DNA of 64,000 nucleotides from Antedon mediterranea (taxonomy: Eukaryota; Echinodermata; Crinoidea; Comatulida; Antedonidae). Under the pieces are notes generated by a model. That model saw nothing but the letters and a program-made list of their open reading frames with translations, was not told the origin of the DNA and ran no database searches. Of the stretch, positions 1 to 10,859 are shown in pieces. The position numbers were made by a program, and so were the translations under genes. The DNA lies in the NCBI RefSeq assembly GCF_964355755.1, contig NC_092670.1, positions 8,925,201 through 8,989,200 on the forward strand. Reading direction: 5' to 3'. Each line of letters begins with the position of its first letter. The stretch's first letter is position 1.

Positions 1-1215
1 TTGGTCCAAATCTGTTTAAAATGTTTTTGCCACTTTGGGTTGCCGCTATGTACCTAAAAAATAGTAAAACATTATTATAAGAATTACTTAAAATTAGCTT
101 ATTAAATTTAATATGGTTGCATACATACTAATTTGAATATGCAGTGATGAGCAAAAACGAATGTTAAAATTCATTATTTATAATAATTGTAATTATTACA
201 TACAGGGTAGGCATATATGCCTTATGTCATTGCATAGGGTATATATAACCAGGTATTCTCATAAGAAACATTATTTAAATAAATACTGTAAATATATTAA
301 ACAAAAATTAATAATAATTAAATAATAATAGGCCTATATAGGCGTAGAGCCTAGCCTAATTAGGTAGCCTACTTATACCTAGCCTAATTGCTCTAGGCTA
401 GGCTAAATAAGCTGGAAAGCTGCTTCTCTGTAGGCTGCTGCTAGTGATAGAGAGCACAGGTCTAGCTAGTATATTAAAATAAAAATAGGGCCTATGATAT
501 AGTATAGGCCTAGCCTACCCAGCCAGTGGTAGTGATTGATTGTTAATATTACAAATTAATAGCATGGTACACAATTTAATATTTGCTACTTCTTGAACAG
601 CAAAATAATCTTACCTATATAGATGGTAGGTATGGTCCAAATCTGCTTAGCCACTTCAGGTTACTGCTCTATATATGTATCTACAATAGTATAACATTAA
701 TAATTATTATAACAATTTTATAAAATTAACTTAACTTATTAAATTTAATATGATTGCATACTAATTTGAATATGCAGTGATGAGCAAAACCGAATGTTAA
801 TATGATGCTTGTCATTATTTATATTGTAATTATTACATACATATAGGCCTATAATATTCCCTATTGCATACATGTTACATAGTAGGGTATATATAATCCT
901 CATAATATTAAATTTACAGTTTTTGTAATGAATACTGTAAATTTAATAAAACTAAAATTAATTATAATGATTAAATAATATTAAAAATATATAGGCCTAG
1001 GCGTAGATCCTGGGCCTAATTTTAATTAGGTAGCCTACTAATACCTATTAGGCTAGTAGGCTAGCCTACTCAAGGCCAGGCTAACTAAGCCGGAAAGCTG
1101 CTTCTCTGTAGTAGGCTGCTAGAGAACACAGGTCTAGCAAGGGCCTAGGCCTAGTATTAAAATAAAAATAGGGCCTATAATATTGGTATATGCCTACCCT
1201 ACCCAGCCAGGCCTA
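1..1215. repeat. Tandem duplication, two ~600-bp copies
   Basis: Two direct copies lie head to tail: one from base 1 to about 540, the other from about 632 to 1205. Both run through the same landmarks in order: TGGTCCAAATCTG, AATTTGAATATGCAGTGATG, a TAGGCCTA-rich stretch, CTGCTTCTCTGTAG and the AAAATAGGGCCTAT block. Small indels and substitutions separate them, so the duplication is not recent. The window begins inside the first copy, so more copies may lie upstream. No coding potential is seen. Confidence 0.8.
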
Positions 1216-1780
1216 AATAATTAAAATAATGTAACATTTCCAAACTCATTTGGGTCAGCTGTCACATGAAAGGCAGTGTTGCAACTAGAGTAGACATAAG
1301 CCTAAGCCTAAAAATGACACAATTTGAAACGGCCATAGCTCAAAAATTCAACCATCACCTCTCGACCATTACTATGTTATAACATTCACAGATAACTAAA
1401 TTATCATGCAGTACCAAAGAATTAGAGTGAAAATTACATTTTTTAAAGATACGGACAAACAAACATGTACCTAATTTGGAAATGTCACTCACGTGCGTCA
1501 ATTGGTCTATGCTTGTAATTTATGGTCCACCCTTCCATTAATTTTCAGCGTTACATTCCTTCTTAAAAACAAAACGACAACGTACTTGTTTCATCCAGGG
1601 ACTCTTTAATGAATATTCATATTTTTAGCGACCCTTTATTTTTTTATCTCATTCTCATTGGCTGTTTAAAACATGTCTTTAAATGACGTTTGACTCCACT
1701 CTGCACACGTGGATTTGTAAGTAATTGTTTATGTATTGTTACTCCAGCGATACGACTTGTAACGTTGAGGGCGCATGACT
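1216..1780. other. No gene seen; AT-rich flank
   Basis: No convincing coding region. A TATA-like CTTATAAAGAG at about 1778 leads into the dispersed repeat at 1781. This stretch could be the 5' part of that repeat, because the second copy at 9.6 kb begins only at the AAAGAGATTG motif. Confidence 0.4.
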
Positions 1781-2033
1781 TATAAAGAGATTGCTAGTCT
1801 CTTGGTTTAGTTCCTTAACTACGATAAAAGACTACAACGTAAAATACTCACCATTATAATAGTCTTTGTATGATAATAATGAGTGAGTAGTAATAATATA
1901 GGTTTAGTTTCCGTCGTCGACTTCTCAAGTGTCCCTAACGTACTTGACGTTCCAAGATACACACGGCGGAGCGCGTCCAGGTGTTTAGAGCGACGCGCTC
2001 CGCTTAAGCATCTGTGTAGCGGCACTACATTCC
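1781..2033. repeat. Dispersed repeat, uninterrupted copy (empty site for MITE)
   Basis: About 250 bp, from AAAGAGATTGCTAGTCTC to GTAGCGGCACTACA, recur almost unchanged at 9647-10305. Here GTGTCCCTAACGTACTTG is continuous, whereas the second copy has a 408-bp MITE inside the TAA. This copy therefore shows the pre-insertion state. An LTR fragment is possible, but I could not find a matching terminal pair. Confidence 0.8.
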
Positions 2034-2313
2034 TCCTTGTTTTATTTCTTTTGTCTTCCCTCTTGTTCTTCTACACACGTACTTGCTCTTTCTTTCTTTT
2101 CTTCCACTTCATTTTTCTTCTTTTTTTTTTCTTTTTTTTAAACACAACAATAACACAACATACATACATAGAATTCCAGAAAAAGAAACTACCAAGAACC
2201 CGATAAGAATTTTGTTTAAAAAAATGAACTAATTGGAATTAATTTTAAAATTACTTTAAATAAATTTTCATTAATTTGGTCTTGGATTTTTTTTTTGTTT
2301 TTTTTTTTTTAAC
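2034..2313. other. Pyrimidine-rich tract with poly-T runs
   Basis: Strongly T/C-rich on the plus strand, with long T runs near 2113-2140 and 2288-2311. The second T run lies just beyond the stop of the minus-strand gene at 2314, so read on that strand it is a poly-A-like run directly after the coding end. This could be the retained tail of a reverse-transcribed element. Confidence 0.45.
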
Positions 2314-3546
2314 CTATTCATAGGCAAACTGGGCGTGGAAGTGGAGGTTTTCCAAGAATCCCTCCAACATCCTAACCGCCGCTGCCCTCAGCTGGCCACT
2401 TCCCGGCTGAGCCAAACGCTCCACCACCTCCCGATTGGCATTGAATGCCGATCGCAGAGCAACTCTGTCGGCCCGCCTTAACTGGCATAACAGTGGCGTG
2501 GGTGAATGGATGTTGTTTTCCACGTTCGGTTGCCACCGTGCTTGGCGTGATGATGGTCCGGTCCGTTGACGTAGTGGTCCAGCTGGCTTGGGAAATCGAC
2601 GGCGTCTGGGCTCCGCCGAGGTAGGCCTACCATACCTCTGGCACAGCTCCACAAATGCCCCCTTATTATCCCTAGTGGCTCTCGCCACCAGGAAAAGGAG
2701 ACACCGAGTGTGGAGCAGACCCAGCGGTGACACTAACGGCGATAGAGTGTTCAACTCGGGCATCTCGAGCCCCGCCGCCTCGCCCATCGACTCCATCATC
2801 TTCCTTAGAGATTTGGTGAAGAAGAATAATCCAGGCTGGATTCTCCCCTCGGCGTTGAAAAGTGCTACCGCCTTGGTGACACTCCCGCCGCACTCCGGAA
2901 CGAGTTTCACTAACTCCTGGATGAAACTCCAGCGCCGAGATGAGGTGGTCGACGATACCTCCGGCGATGTTTCCGTCATGAATGGCGGTATGTGGTGCGC
3001 CAGGTGTTGTTTTGGGTTTTCGGGCACCCGGCCACATCCTGCCACTGGACACAGGAATGCCCGACGTGACCGTTTACCCGATTCCATCTGACCGCCTTCA
3101 GGATGAGGTCTTTTGTTGTCTTTCGACCGTTTGTCGGCCTTTCTCTGAGATTTAACTTTTGGTACCGCCCCAGCACTAGGTGGAACAGCACTGGTCGCCG
3201 TACCAACGAGACGGACGTCTCGGCACGCAAAGTCCGACTCCTTACTTCCTGGAGTTCGCCATACCTTCACGGCTGGCGCGGCGGGAAGCAACTCTTTACG
3301 AAAAATGGAGGGGGACTTTGGCCTCTCCGGCGATCCTGCCAAGACCTCTGGCGTCTCTCTGCCCTCAACTACTGGCGGATCTGGGTCCCCGACCTCCATC
3401 GCCACATCATCTTCTTCCAATCCAGTAGGTGAAGGTGGAGACTTTCGTTTCGCAGCTGGTTTGCCCAACGGCGGGAAGTCTTCCACCTGCAGCAGGAACA
3501 ATTCCTCCTCCACCGTTACTCGATCGGAAGTAGTGCAGTTATCCAT
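2314..3546 (-). CDS. GC-rich retroelement-like protein with C-x4-C...H zinc-finger-like motif
   Basis: About 410 codons are open. I choose the ATG at 3544-3546 because a good splice acceptor (TTTTACAG) lies directly before it, although the frame is open slightly further upstream. The N-terminal half is rich in Pro, Ser, Lys and acidic residues. It is followed by the finger-like segment CPVAGCGRVPENPKQHLAHH (C-x4-C-x9-H with further His), then a Leu-rich part and a basic Arg/Pro-rich part. The gene is clearly more GC-rich than its surroundings, as is the decayed gag-like stretch upstream on the same strand, so both probably belong to one mobile element. I do not recognise the family. A DNA-binding or nucleocapsid-like role is only a guess. 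Confidence 0.5.
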   Translation of the reverse strand: MDNCTTSDRVTVEEELFLLQVEDFPPLGKPAAKRKSPPSPTGLEEDDVAMEVGDPDPPVVEGRETPEVLAGSPERPKSPSIFRKELLPAAPAVKVWRTPGSKESDFACRDVRLVGTATSAVPPSAGAVPKVKSQRKADKRSKDNKRPHPEGGQMESGKRSRRAFLCPVAGCGRVPENPKQHLAHHIPPFMTETSPEVSSTTSSRRWSFIQELVKLVPECGGSVTKAVALFNAEGRIQPGLFFFTKSLRKMMESMGEAAGLEMPELNTLSPLVSPLGLLHTRCLLFLVARATRDNKGAFVELCQRYGRPTSAEPRRRRFPKPAGPLRQRTGPSSRQARWQPNVENNIHSPTPLLCQLRRADRVALRSAFNANREVVERLAQPGSGQLRAAAVRMLEGFLENLHFHAQFAYE

Positions 3547-3774
3547 CTGTAAAACATTAAGAGGCAAAACACAAGTTTAGTACAAGATAGTATTTCTACC
3601 CCTCGATTACAAATTGTTGGGACGAAAACTCTGGCGCCTGTAACAAATAGTGATCATCGTTTCCGCCAGAGGAGTTCCAACATCTCTTCAGAGCTAGTTA
3701 CCGAGTTATTTGTGATGTCACTGCCGTGAAGAATGTACAACGTAAGTAGTACATGGCTGCTTTCCCCTTCTTAC

Positions 3775-4240
3775 CTAAGTGAAAAGCCTCCTTCTTCTCC
3801 GCCAGGTTCCATCCACTAATTCGGGCATACCCCTCAAATCTATCCCAGAAAATGTACCAGTCATTTTGACCGAAAAATTCCAGGTTTCTCTGAGGGCGGA
3901 AAAGTAGTCTTTTCCGACGCTCACCTCGCCATTCTTCATTATGACCGTATCAACCACGCAAGTGGTCCCTATCCACATAATGAACTCAGCGCGGATCACG
4001 TCCGAAACTTCCGCCATTACTCTCTCTTCGGACGTACTCGTTCGTATTGTCCTCATTACCGCGATCTCGATCATTGTAATCGAAACCTCGACAATCAGTC
4101 CGAACTTGACCGACATCGTCCGAGTAGCGTTTATAGCGATTACCGTCGATGTACCCCTGTGGCGACATTCCCATTCTACGACCTCGATTAGGATACCGTC
4201 GTTCGGACTCTCGATCTGTTGCGTCCCCCTTGACGATTTA
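3775..4240 (-). pseudogene. Decayed gag-like region of a retroelement
   Basis: On the minus strand one frame reads as an Arg/Gly/Asp/Asn-rich stretch (MGMSPQGYIDGNRYKRYSDD and following). After two stops the same frame gives QNDWYIFWDRFEGYARISGW, then NLAEKKEAFHL. The pattern F-x-D-R-F-E-x-x-A-x-x-x-G-W...K resembles the start of retrotransposon gag capsid domains. Stops at about 3983 and 3953 break it, so it is not functional as it stands. It lies upstream of, and on the same strand as, the GC-rich gene at 2314-3546. A long overlapping frame of 158 codons looks like a shadow. Confidence 0.45.
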
Positions 4241-4548
4241 TTGATCGCCAAGGAACTCGACCGCGTTCCATAGGCACAAACCTATTGGACTCGCCGCCAG
4301 CTCGTTCATCGAAACGCATGTTGTCATCGCCCGGATAATGAGAGTCGCGATTTCAGATATCCCCATTAGGAGTACCGTAGTTGGAACAGGAATTAAACCA
4401 CCTATCCGTGGTTACATTCGACACAGAGTTAACGTCAGGAATAACTGCTCCTCCTTCCCGTTAAAACTAATCGACGCATTCTTTGAAGTCACCTGATTAT
4501 TAGGATTAACTTCAAGATCAGACCCTTCAAAGACCTCGTCAGTACTAT

Positions 4549-7015
4549 TAGTCCAGTCAAAAATCACCCTCACCATGGTATAAGAACGTACCCTAATAAA
4601 ATTTCATCCGTAGGTTCTATGTATATAGGTAATAACATTTCTTGATGTTGCGTCTTGCAAAACTTGGGATTTTACGAGAAAATTAGACTTTTATACCCAA
4701 TTTATAACCGCCTCATGTCGTATTATTGTGTACAGCGAATTCGACGAAGCGTGACTAAAATTACGAGACGCCATTAACGCCCGTTGAAAAATGCATTAAC
4801 AAAGCTAAAAACCTACAAAATTAATAGTTTATACAATAATTTAAATATAGTTTACAATAAATTGTATAATAAAATACATAACATATAAAGAAAACCCAAG
4901 TATAATCTCAAATATTTACAGATATGTGTTAAAAAATGTACAAATCAAAATGGCCTTCCATAAAATAAAGTGCGCCCTCACTCGTCATACTTTTATCGGA
5001 CTTGTATGGATGGTTATACAAGGCATTAATATAATATGAAACACGATGCGGTTTGTTAGTTATTGCCTCTGCAAGAGGCAGAATATTATATTTTCACAAA
5101 TATATTTCTAATTTTTATCATGGAAAAAAAGAATTGTATAATATTTAAACACATTACAACCTCCAGTATACCATCGTCATGATGGATTAAGTGTATATTT
5201 ATATATCTGCTGAAGCGTAATGATCTACTAGTTTTGCTGGTTTTATTTTTAGACATTCTTTTTTTTTTCACAGCATTACTTGCGTGGATATCACAATGCA
5301 TTGCATATTTTGAACTATCATTCGCGATTATGATCTTAATTAGAGTAAGAACCAATCATTTAAGGATAATCCATTTCGTGTAGGCCTATACGAAAGATAC
5401 TAGGCCCTACCTCAAGTAGCCCTACTTTCACTTTCCAACAATTATTAAGAGCGTATCAAAGGGGCTGGTTGGCATTCGTCTGAATCAACATTTATCATTT
5501 TTCCCTTTCACCCGCCGATGCCCCCACTGCCAATGGGGAGGAGGAGCCAGTTTGATCCTCTCTGAATCCGTCTGGCCTTCACATCGTACCGATGTGTGAA
5601 GTTTGAGCCAATAAACGTCATTCATGACGATTCTTAAGTTCGAAGTCGTCTTCCAGAATTCAAAGGATTCTAAATTTAAAGTATTTTCCCGTTTTTCCAC
5701 CGTTCACATTTCACGGCCTGAAAGTTCTCGCTTGGGACAAAAAAGTAAAGTCCAGAACAAAAGTTTTATATGCATTTATTTCAAATATTGTTATCCGCCG
5801 AGTCCGACGCATTTTAATGCATTTAAATAAAATTTAAAAAGCTTGGGAGAACACAGTAGTTTAATTTGTTGGCTTATTCAAATGCTTATAAATGACGTTT
5901 TAAACCTAAAAGATGTAGGCTATTTTTCCCAAAAGTGAAGATGAACATTAATTAATTAATTAAATGTAAAAGAATAACACAGTTATCCGTCAGAAGTCTT
6001 CGAACAGAAAGAATCTTCGGTGGCAGGATTACATTTTCTAAAACACGAAATTGTCTCACACATCATACGATATGGATGCCAATAAACAATTCAAAGAAAA
6101 TTAAACAAAACTAACAATCACAAGGATTCTTTGTTGCGGATAACCAATGAGAAAATATTTCAGAGTACTTTATTAATTTAAATCTTTATTATATCGTATA
6201 CGCGAAATGGACTGTCATTTAAAAATGATTCTTACTCAAATTAATATTGACTATAATCGCGAATAAACAAATGCATTGTGATATCCACGCAAGTAATGCT
6301 GTGAAAAAAAGAATGTCCAGAATATAACCAGATAACTAGAAGATCATTACGCTATAGCATATACAATACGGCGCTTCACTTAATCCATCATGATGGTAGA
6401 CTGGAGGTTGTAATGTGTTTAAATATATACAATTCTTTTTTTCCATGATAAAAACTAGAAATATATTTGTGAAAATATAATATTCTGCCTCTTGCAGAGG
6501 CAATAACTAACAAACCGCATCGGGTTTCGTATTATTAATGCCTTGTATAACCATCCATACAAGTCCGATAAAAGTATGACGAGTGAGGGCGCACTTTATT
6601 TTATGGAAGGCCATTTTGATTTGTACATTTTTAAACACATATCTGTAAATATTTGAGATTATACTTGAGTTTTCTTTATATGTTATGTATTTTATTATAC
6701 AATTTATTGTAAACTATATTTAAATTATTGTATAAACTATTAATTTTGTAGGTTTTTAGCTTTGTTAATGCATTTTTCAACGGGCGCAAACGGCGTCTCG
6801 TAATTTCAGTCACGCTTCGTCGCATTCACTGTACACAATAATACGACATGAGGTAGTTATAAATTGGGTATAAAAGTCAAATTTTCTCGTAAAATCCCAA
6901 GTTTTGCAAGACGCAACATCAAGAAATGTTATTACCTATATACATAGAACCTACGGATGAAATTTTATTAGGGTACGTTCTTATACCATGGTGAGGGTGA
7001 TTTTTGACTGGACTA
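4549..7015. mobile_element. Foldback element with ~800-bp terminal inverted repeats
   Basis: The left arm (4549 to about 5353) is repeated in inverse orientation as the right arm (about 6218-7015). The ends are TAGTCCAGTCAAAAATCACC and its complement. The trinucleotide TAT stands just outside both ends (4546-4548 and 7016-7018), a possible 3-bp target duplication. The arms differ by scattered substitutions and small indels. The ~860-bp centre has only short open frames and nothing recognisable, so this is probably a non-autonomous element. Superfamily unknown. Confidence 0.8.
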
Positions 7016-7047
7016 TATCCTTTTATGATTTTCGCCGATGTCGGCGC

Positions 7048-8125
7048 GGGTGTCACGAAAGCTCAGACCACGAAAGCTCAGACCCCCTAAGACCTAAGAT
7101 CACGAAAGCTAAGACCCAACACCTAAGATTACAAATATTTATCTTTCGCACCTGCCTTGTATTTTAACTCCCAACATTTATTCTGAATACCACACCTTAG
7201 AATTGGCACTTTCATGAAAAAGAATCACATAAAAAGTAACAAATACATTTTTAAATTGATGATTTTACAGACGTTTTTCTCGCACACAAAATGACTAGCC
7301 TACAGTACTACAGTAGGCCTACCCCATGTTCAATGTTTTTGTTTCTATGGAACGTCAAAAGAGCAAAAATTATATAGAGGGCTGAAAACTCTGTGGAGTC
7401 CATCTACAGTGTGGATGGAACAATGTAAAATTAAAATTGTAATGATAATAGTATAATCATGTAAGTACGAAGAAATAAATACTGGCAAATAAATTTTAAT
7501 TTAAAAATCATGATAAGTTTTTTTGTTTCGTTTTCTTTCTGTTTTTATGCTTGTACTATTATTGTTGCTCTTTTGGCGCTCCATGGAAACAAAAACATTG
7601 AGCATGGTGGGAGCTCGAGGAGTTACATTACAGTATACAAAGAAACACATATGTAAAATCATCAATTTAAAGGATTTATTTATTTGTTATTATGTGTTTC
7701 TCCTTCTGAAAGTACTTATAAGTCCTAATTTTAAAGTGTGGTGTTCAGGATAAAGTTAGTCAACAAATTTGGAGTCAAAATACAAGAAAGGCAGGTGCGT
7801 AAGAAAAACATCCTCTGAACCAACACAATGGAGTAAATATATACCAACAAACAACCCGTCAAGTTTGTTTGTTGTAAAGAAAAAATATACATTTACTCAA
7901 CGGGCGAAAATAATGTGAGTTTATCTATGTTTTGCGGTAGTATTAAATTATATTTATGGTAATAAATGAAACCTACTGTGTTTAAAATTATGTATGGATT
8001 AACAAGTATTGTTTTTAATCTGTAGTATATCTTAGTATTTGTAATCTTAGGTGTTGGGTCTTAGCTTAGGTGATCTTAGGTCTTAGGGGGTCTGAGCTTT
8101 CGTGGTCTGAGCTTTCGTGACACCC
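7048..8125. mobile_element. Non-autonomous MULE-type element, 10-bp TSD
   Basis: The element begins GGGTGTCACGAAAGCTCAGA and ends with the complement. The first bases hold a short tandem repeat (CACGAAAGCTCAGAC twice). The flanks 7038-7047 and 8126-8135 are both ATGTCGGCGC, an exact 10-bp target duplication, in the 8-11 bp range known for Mutator-like elements. The arms are long imperfect inverted repeats. No transposase is encoded. Related pieces lie at 10331-10859, 19815-20410 and 20644-21960, and a MULE transposase exon lies 2.7 kb away. Superfamily assignment rests on TSD length and neighbourhood. Confidence 0.8.
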
Positions 8126-8135
8126 ATGTCGGCGC

Positions 8136-9646
8136 ATTATTATTTTTTTTTTTAACAGAGCCGGTGCTTTCTTCGTTATAAGCAAACACCGAATAAAGCA
8201 CGTAGTTGATGCCATATAGCTATCTAGATCCGCAACTCATGTTACGTCTCCCGATCGCGTGCAAGAACTCGTTCCGACCTCGAATCATTGCCCTCAGTCT
8301 TCTTACATTGAGCGAACTAGTTTACCATAAAACTCGCCCTTCTTCTAGTATACTCGTTCAGAATTACCGAGTTATACTGTGACTGAACTAAATTTACCGT
8401 TGGAATCTTTCGATTGAATTAGTCACCAATGAATACAGTAGACACATTTAGAAAGAACACACAGAACAATATCACAATGTAAGCTAATAATAAATTCTTT
8501 ATAATCTCAAATAAATGTCCACTTCATTGATTCCTAAAACAACTACAACCCAACAGTAAATAACTGCGTAATAATAGAATTCTGAGCATTGCCAGAGCGT
8601 ACCGGCGTGCGTATAACTAAAACTCACATCCACATCCTAAAAATAGTATTCTAAAAATAGGATGTTTCCGTAAAGTAAATAGCCAATCAGAACTATTAGT
8701 ACATAGAATTCTTTCATTGCTCAACCAATCAGAGTACGCACGTAACCGCGTCATCATCGCTTGCATTTTCATTCCCTGGATAGTGCACAGCTCGCGCTGC
8801 ACGACCCTCTCAGGTAGCGACTATGCGAATGCAATGATATGATTGGTTGCTGTAGCCTAGCCAATCGTATGATGTCCAAGAACTGCGCGGCAGTTTGTTC
8901 GAATGGAATAAGACCTGGATGAGATCTGAAACAATATCGAAAAACTATCGCCCAAGACTCGGAGGATCTAGGCCTAATACAATTGACCAGTATACCTTAA
9001 ATACATTTTCAACCATCTTCCCTCTAATGAAATTTTTTTTTTTTTCAAAAAAGGCAAAGGTTTAATTTATTTTTGCGGTTCATGATAAACTAATAAAATA
9101 AATAAATAAATTCTTCCAACACTGCCGACTTCCAGTGAAGGAACGACGTAAACAACTGGCCCACTAATATGATAACTAATACTTCCTAGCCTAACCTAAT
9201 CGTATATTTTCCGAAATCGGACATGAAACACGGGCCATGTCGTTTCGTTCTGGAATCACGAGTCCAGCGGGTTAACATACAAAACCCATTCACGTCACGA
9301 GCGTGAACATTCATGTCACGAGCATGAAATTCATGTCACGAGCATGAATAATAATATTCTTATACTACAGTTTCATCTAGTATAGGCCAATCGTTCATTC
9401 GTCGAATATTAAATATAAAAAATAAAAATAATAAATCCTAATCTACTATTCATCCCCAACTCTCGGAGAGAACATGAACTTATAAGAAACATTCACGTTC
9501 TTATCCTCGAGACGGTGATGAATTGGCGAGGGCCGATACATTGAATGTAAATAAATAAACAACGCACGTCCAGATTCGCGTATTTTCGGCGTCATATTTC
9601 GCCAGAAAAATATCGCGTTTCATTTTAATTAATCCTCGTCGCCAAT
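8136..9646. other. No gene seen; short palindromic repeat at 9283-9350
   Basis: No credible coding region on either strand. Around 9283-9350, four imperfect copies of CATGTCACGAGCATGAA follow one another; each contains a small inverted repeat (TCA..TGA). Poly-T occurs near 9035. The rest is unremarkable AT-rich sequence. Confidence 0.4.
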
Positions 9647-10305
9647 AAAGAGATTGCTAGTCTCTTGGTTTAGTTCCTTAACTACGATAAAAGACTACAA
9701 CGTAAAATACTCACCATTATAATAGTCTTTGTATGATAATAATGAGTGAGTAGTAATAATATAGGTTTAGTTTCCGTCGTCGACTTCTCAAGTGTCCCTA
9801 AAGCCCGGCGCACACTAGAGCTTTCGGCTGAGCCAACTGGCACGAGTAACACTTGGCTCACTAAAAAATTTGCCGCAAACTATGTTCGCGTTCTATCGGA
9901 CGCACACTAAACGCCTTGAGTACGCGATTTTCTGATTGGATAATTACTTACTACGCTATACAGCACGCGCTGAAATATCATAATAAATCAGAACATGTCA
10001 TGCGCAGTGGAATTTTTTAGTGAGCAGGAAGCTCACGTTCGGCGCACACTTGAGGAAAATGGCACGCGTGCCAAAAAATATTAAACACGATAGATATTTT
10101 CCTCAGCGGCACGCGTGGCCGATTCCTCACGAAATCCCCGGCGCACACTGTGAGGCAAGTGTTACTCGTGGCAGTTGGCTCAGCCGGAAGCTCTAGTGTG
10201 CGCCGGGCTTAACGTACTTGACGTTCCAAGATACACACGGCGGAGCGCGTCCAGGTGTTTAGAGCGACGCGCTCCGCTTAAGCATCTGTGTAGCGGCACT
10301 ACACT
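9647..10305. repeat. Dispersed repeat, second copy, split by a MITE
   Basis: Second copy of the repeat at 1781-2033. Its two halves (9647-9801 and 10210-10305) match the first copy closely. Between them lies a 408-bp insertion with inverted ends. The flanks before AAAGAGATTG and after CACTACA differ between the copies, so these mark the limits of the shared unit. Confidence 0.8.
9802..10209. mobile_element. Harbinger-like MITE, TSD TAA
   Basis: A 408-bp insertion with terminal inverted repeats beginning AGCCCGGCGCACACTAGAGC and continuing with few mismatches for about 55 bp. TAA flanks both sides (9799-9801 and 10210-10212), and the paralogous empty site at 1.94 kb has a single TAA. A 3-bp TWA duplication is the usual signature of PIF/Harbinger elements. 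Inside are further nested inverted motifs (GGCGCACACT, GGCACGCGTG). No coding capacity, so it would need a transposase in trans. Confidence 0.85.
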
Positions 10306-10330
10306 TAATTCGTATGTTTGAAACAGCTGT

Positions 10331-10859
10331 GGGGGGGGGGGGGGGAGCTCGAGGAGTTACATTACAGTATACAAAGAAACACATCTGTAAAATCATCAAT
10401 TTAAAGGATTTATTTATTTGTTATTATGTGTTTCTCCTTCTGAAAGTACTTATAAGTCCTAATTTTAATGTGTGGTGTTCAGGATAAAGTTAGTCAACAA
10501 ATTTGGAGTCAAAATACAAGAAAGGCAGGTGCGTAAGAAAAACATCCTCTGAACCAACACAATGGAGTAAATATATACCAACAAACAACCCGTCAAGTTT
10601 GTTTGTTGTAAAGAAAAAATATACATTTACTCAACGGGCGAAAATAATGTGAGTTTATCTATGTTTTGCGGTAGTATTAAATTATATTTATGGTAATAAA
10701 TGAAACCTACTGTGTTTAAAATTATGTATGGATAAACAAGTATTGTTTTTAAGCTGTAGTATATCTTAGTATTTGTAATCTTAGGTGTTGGGTCTTAGCT
10801 TTCGTGATCTTAGGTCTTAGGGGGTCTGAGCTTTCGTGGTCTGAGCTTTCGTGACACCC
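10331..10859. mobile_element. MULE-type half-element bounded by a 15-G run
   Basis: This matches only the right arm of the element at 7048-8125 (its part from GAGCTCGAGGAG to the terminal repeat). The left limit is a run of 15 G (10331-10345); the right limit is GTGACACCC at 10859. The opposite arm and left terminal repeat are absent. The terminal repeat faces, and overlaps, the 3' end of the minus-strand gene, supplying its last codons and stop. A fragment with the same inner limit occurs at 20644-21167. Confidence 0.75.

Noticed and set aside
1781-2033. LTR of a retrotransposon paired with the copy at 9647
   Set aside because: No TG...CA ends, no primer-binding site or polypurine tract found, and the intervening 7.6 kb contains unrelated elements rather than gag-pol.
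1883-2206. 107-codon plus-strand frame with a Phe/Leu-rich tail
   Set aside because: The tail is translation of a T-rich tract and the start lies in a dispersed repeat whose second copy breaks the frame.
2588-3580. Several overlapping plus- and minus-strand frames inside the GC-rich gene
   Set aside because: They are shadows of the longer 2314-3546 frame; GC-rich composition lowers stop frequency in all frames.
10331-10859. 3' terminal repeat of the MULE transposase gene's own element
   Set aside because: The outer end of the repeat points towards the gene, opposite to the orientation expected if the gene lay inside the element.
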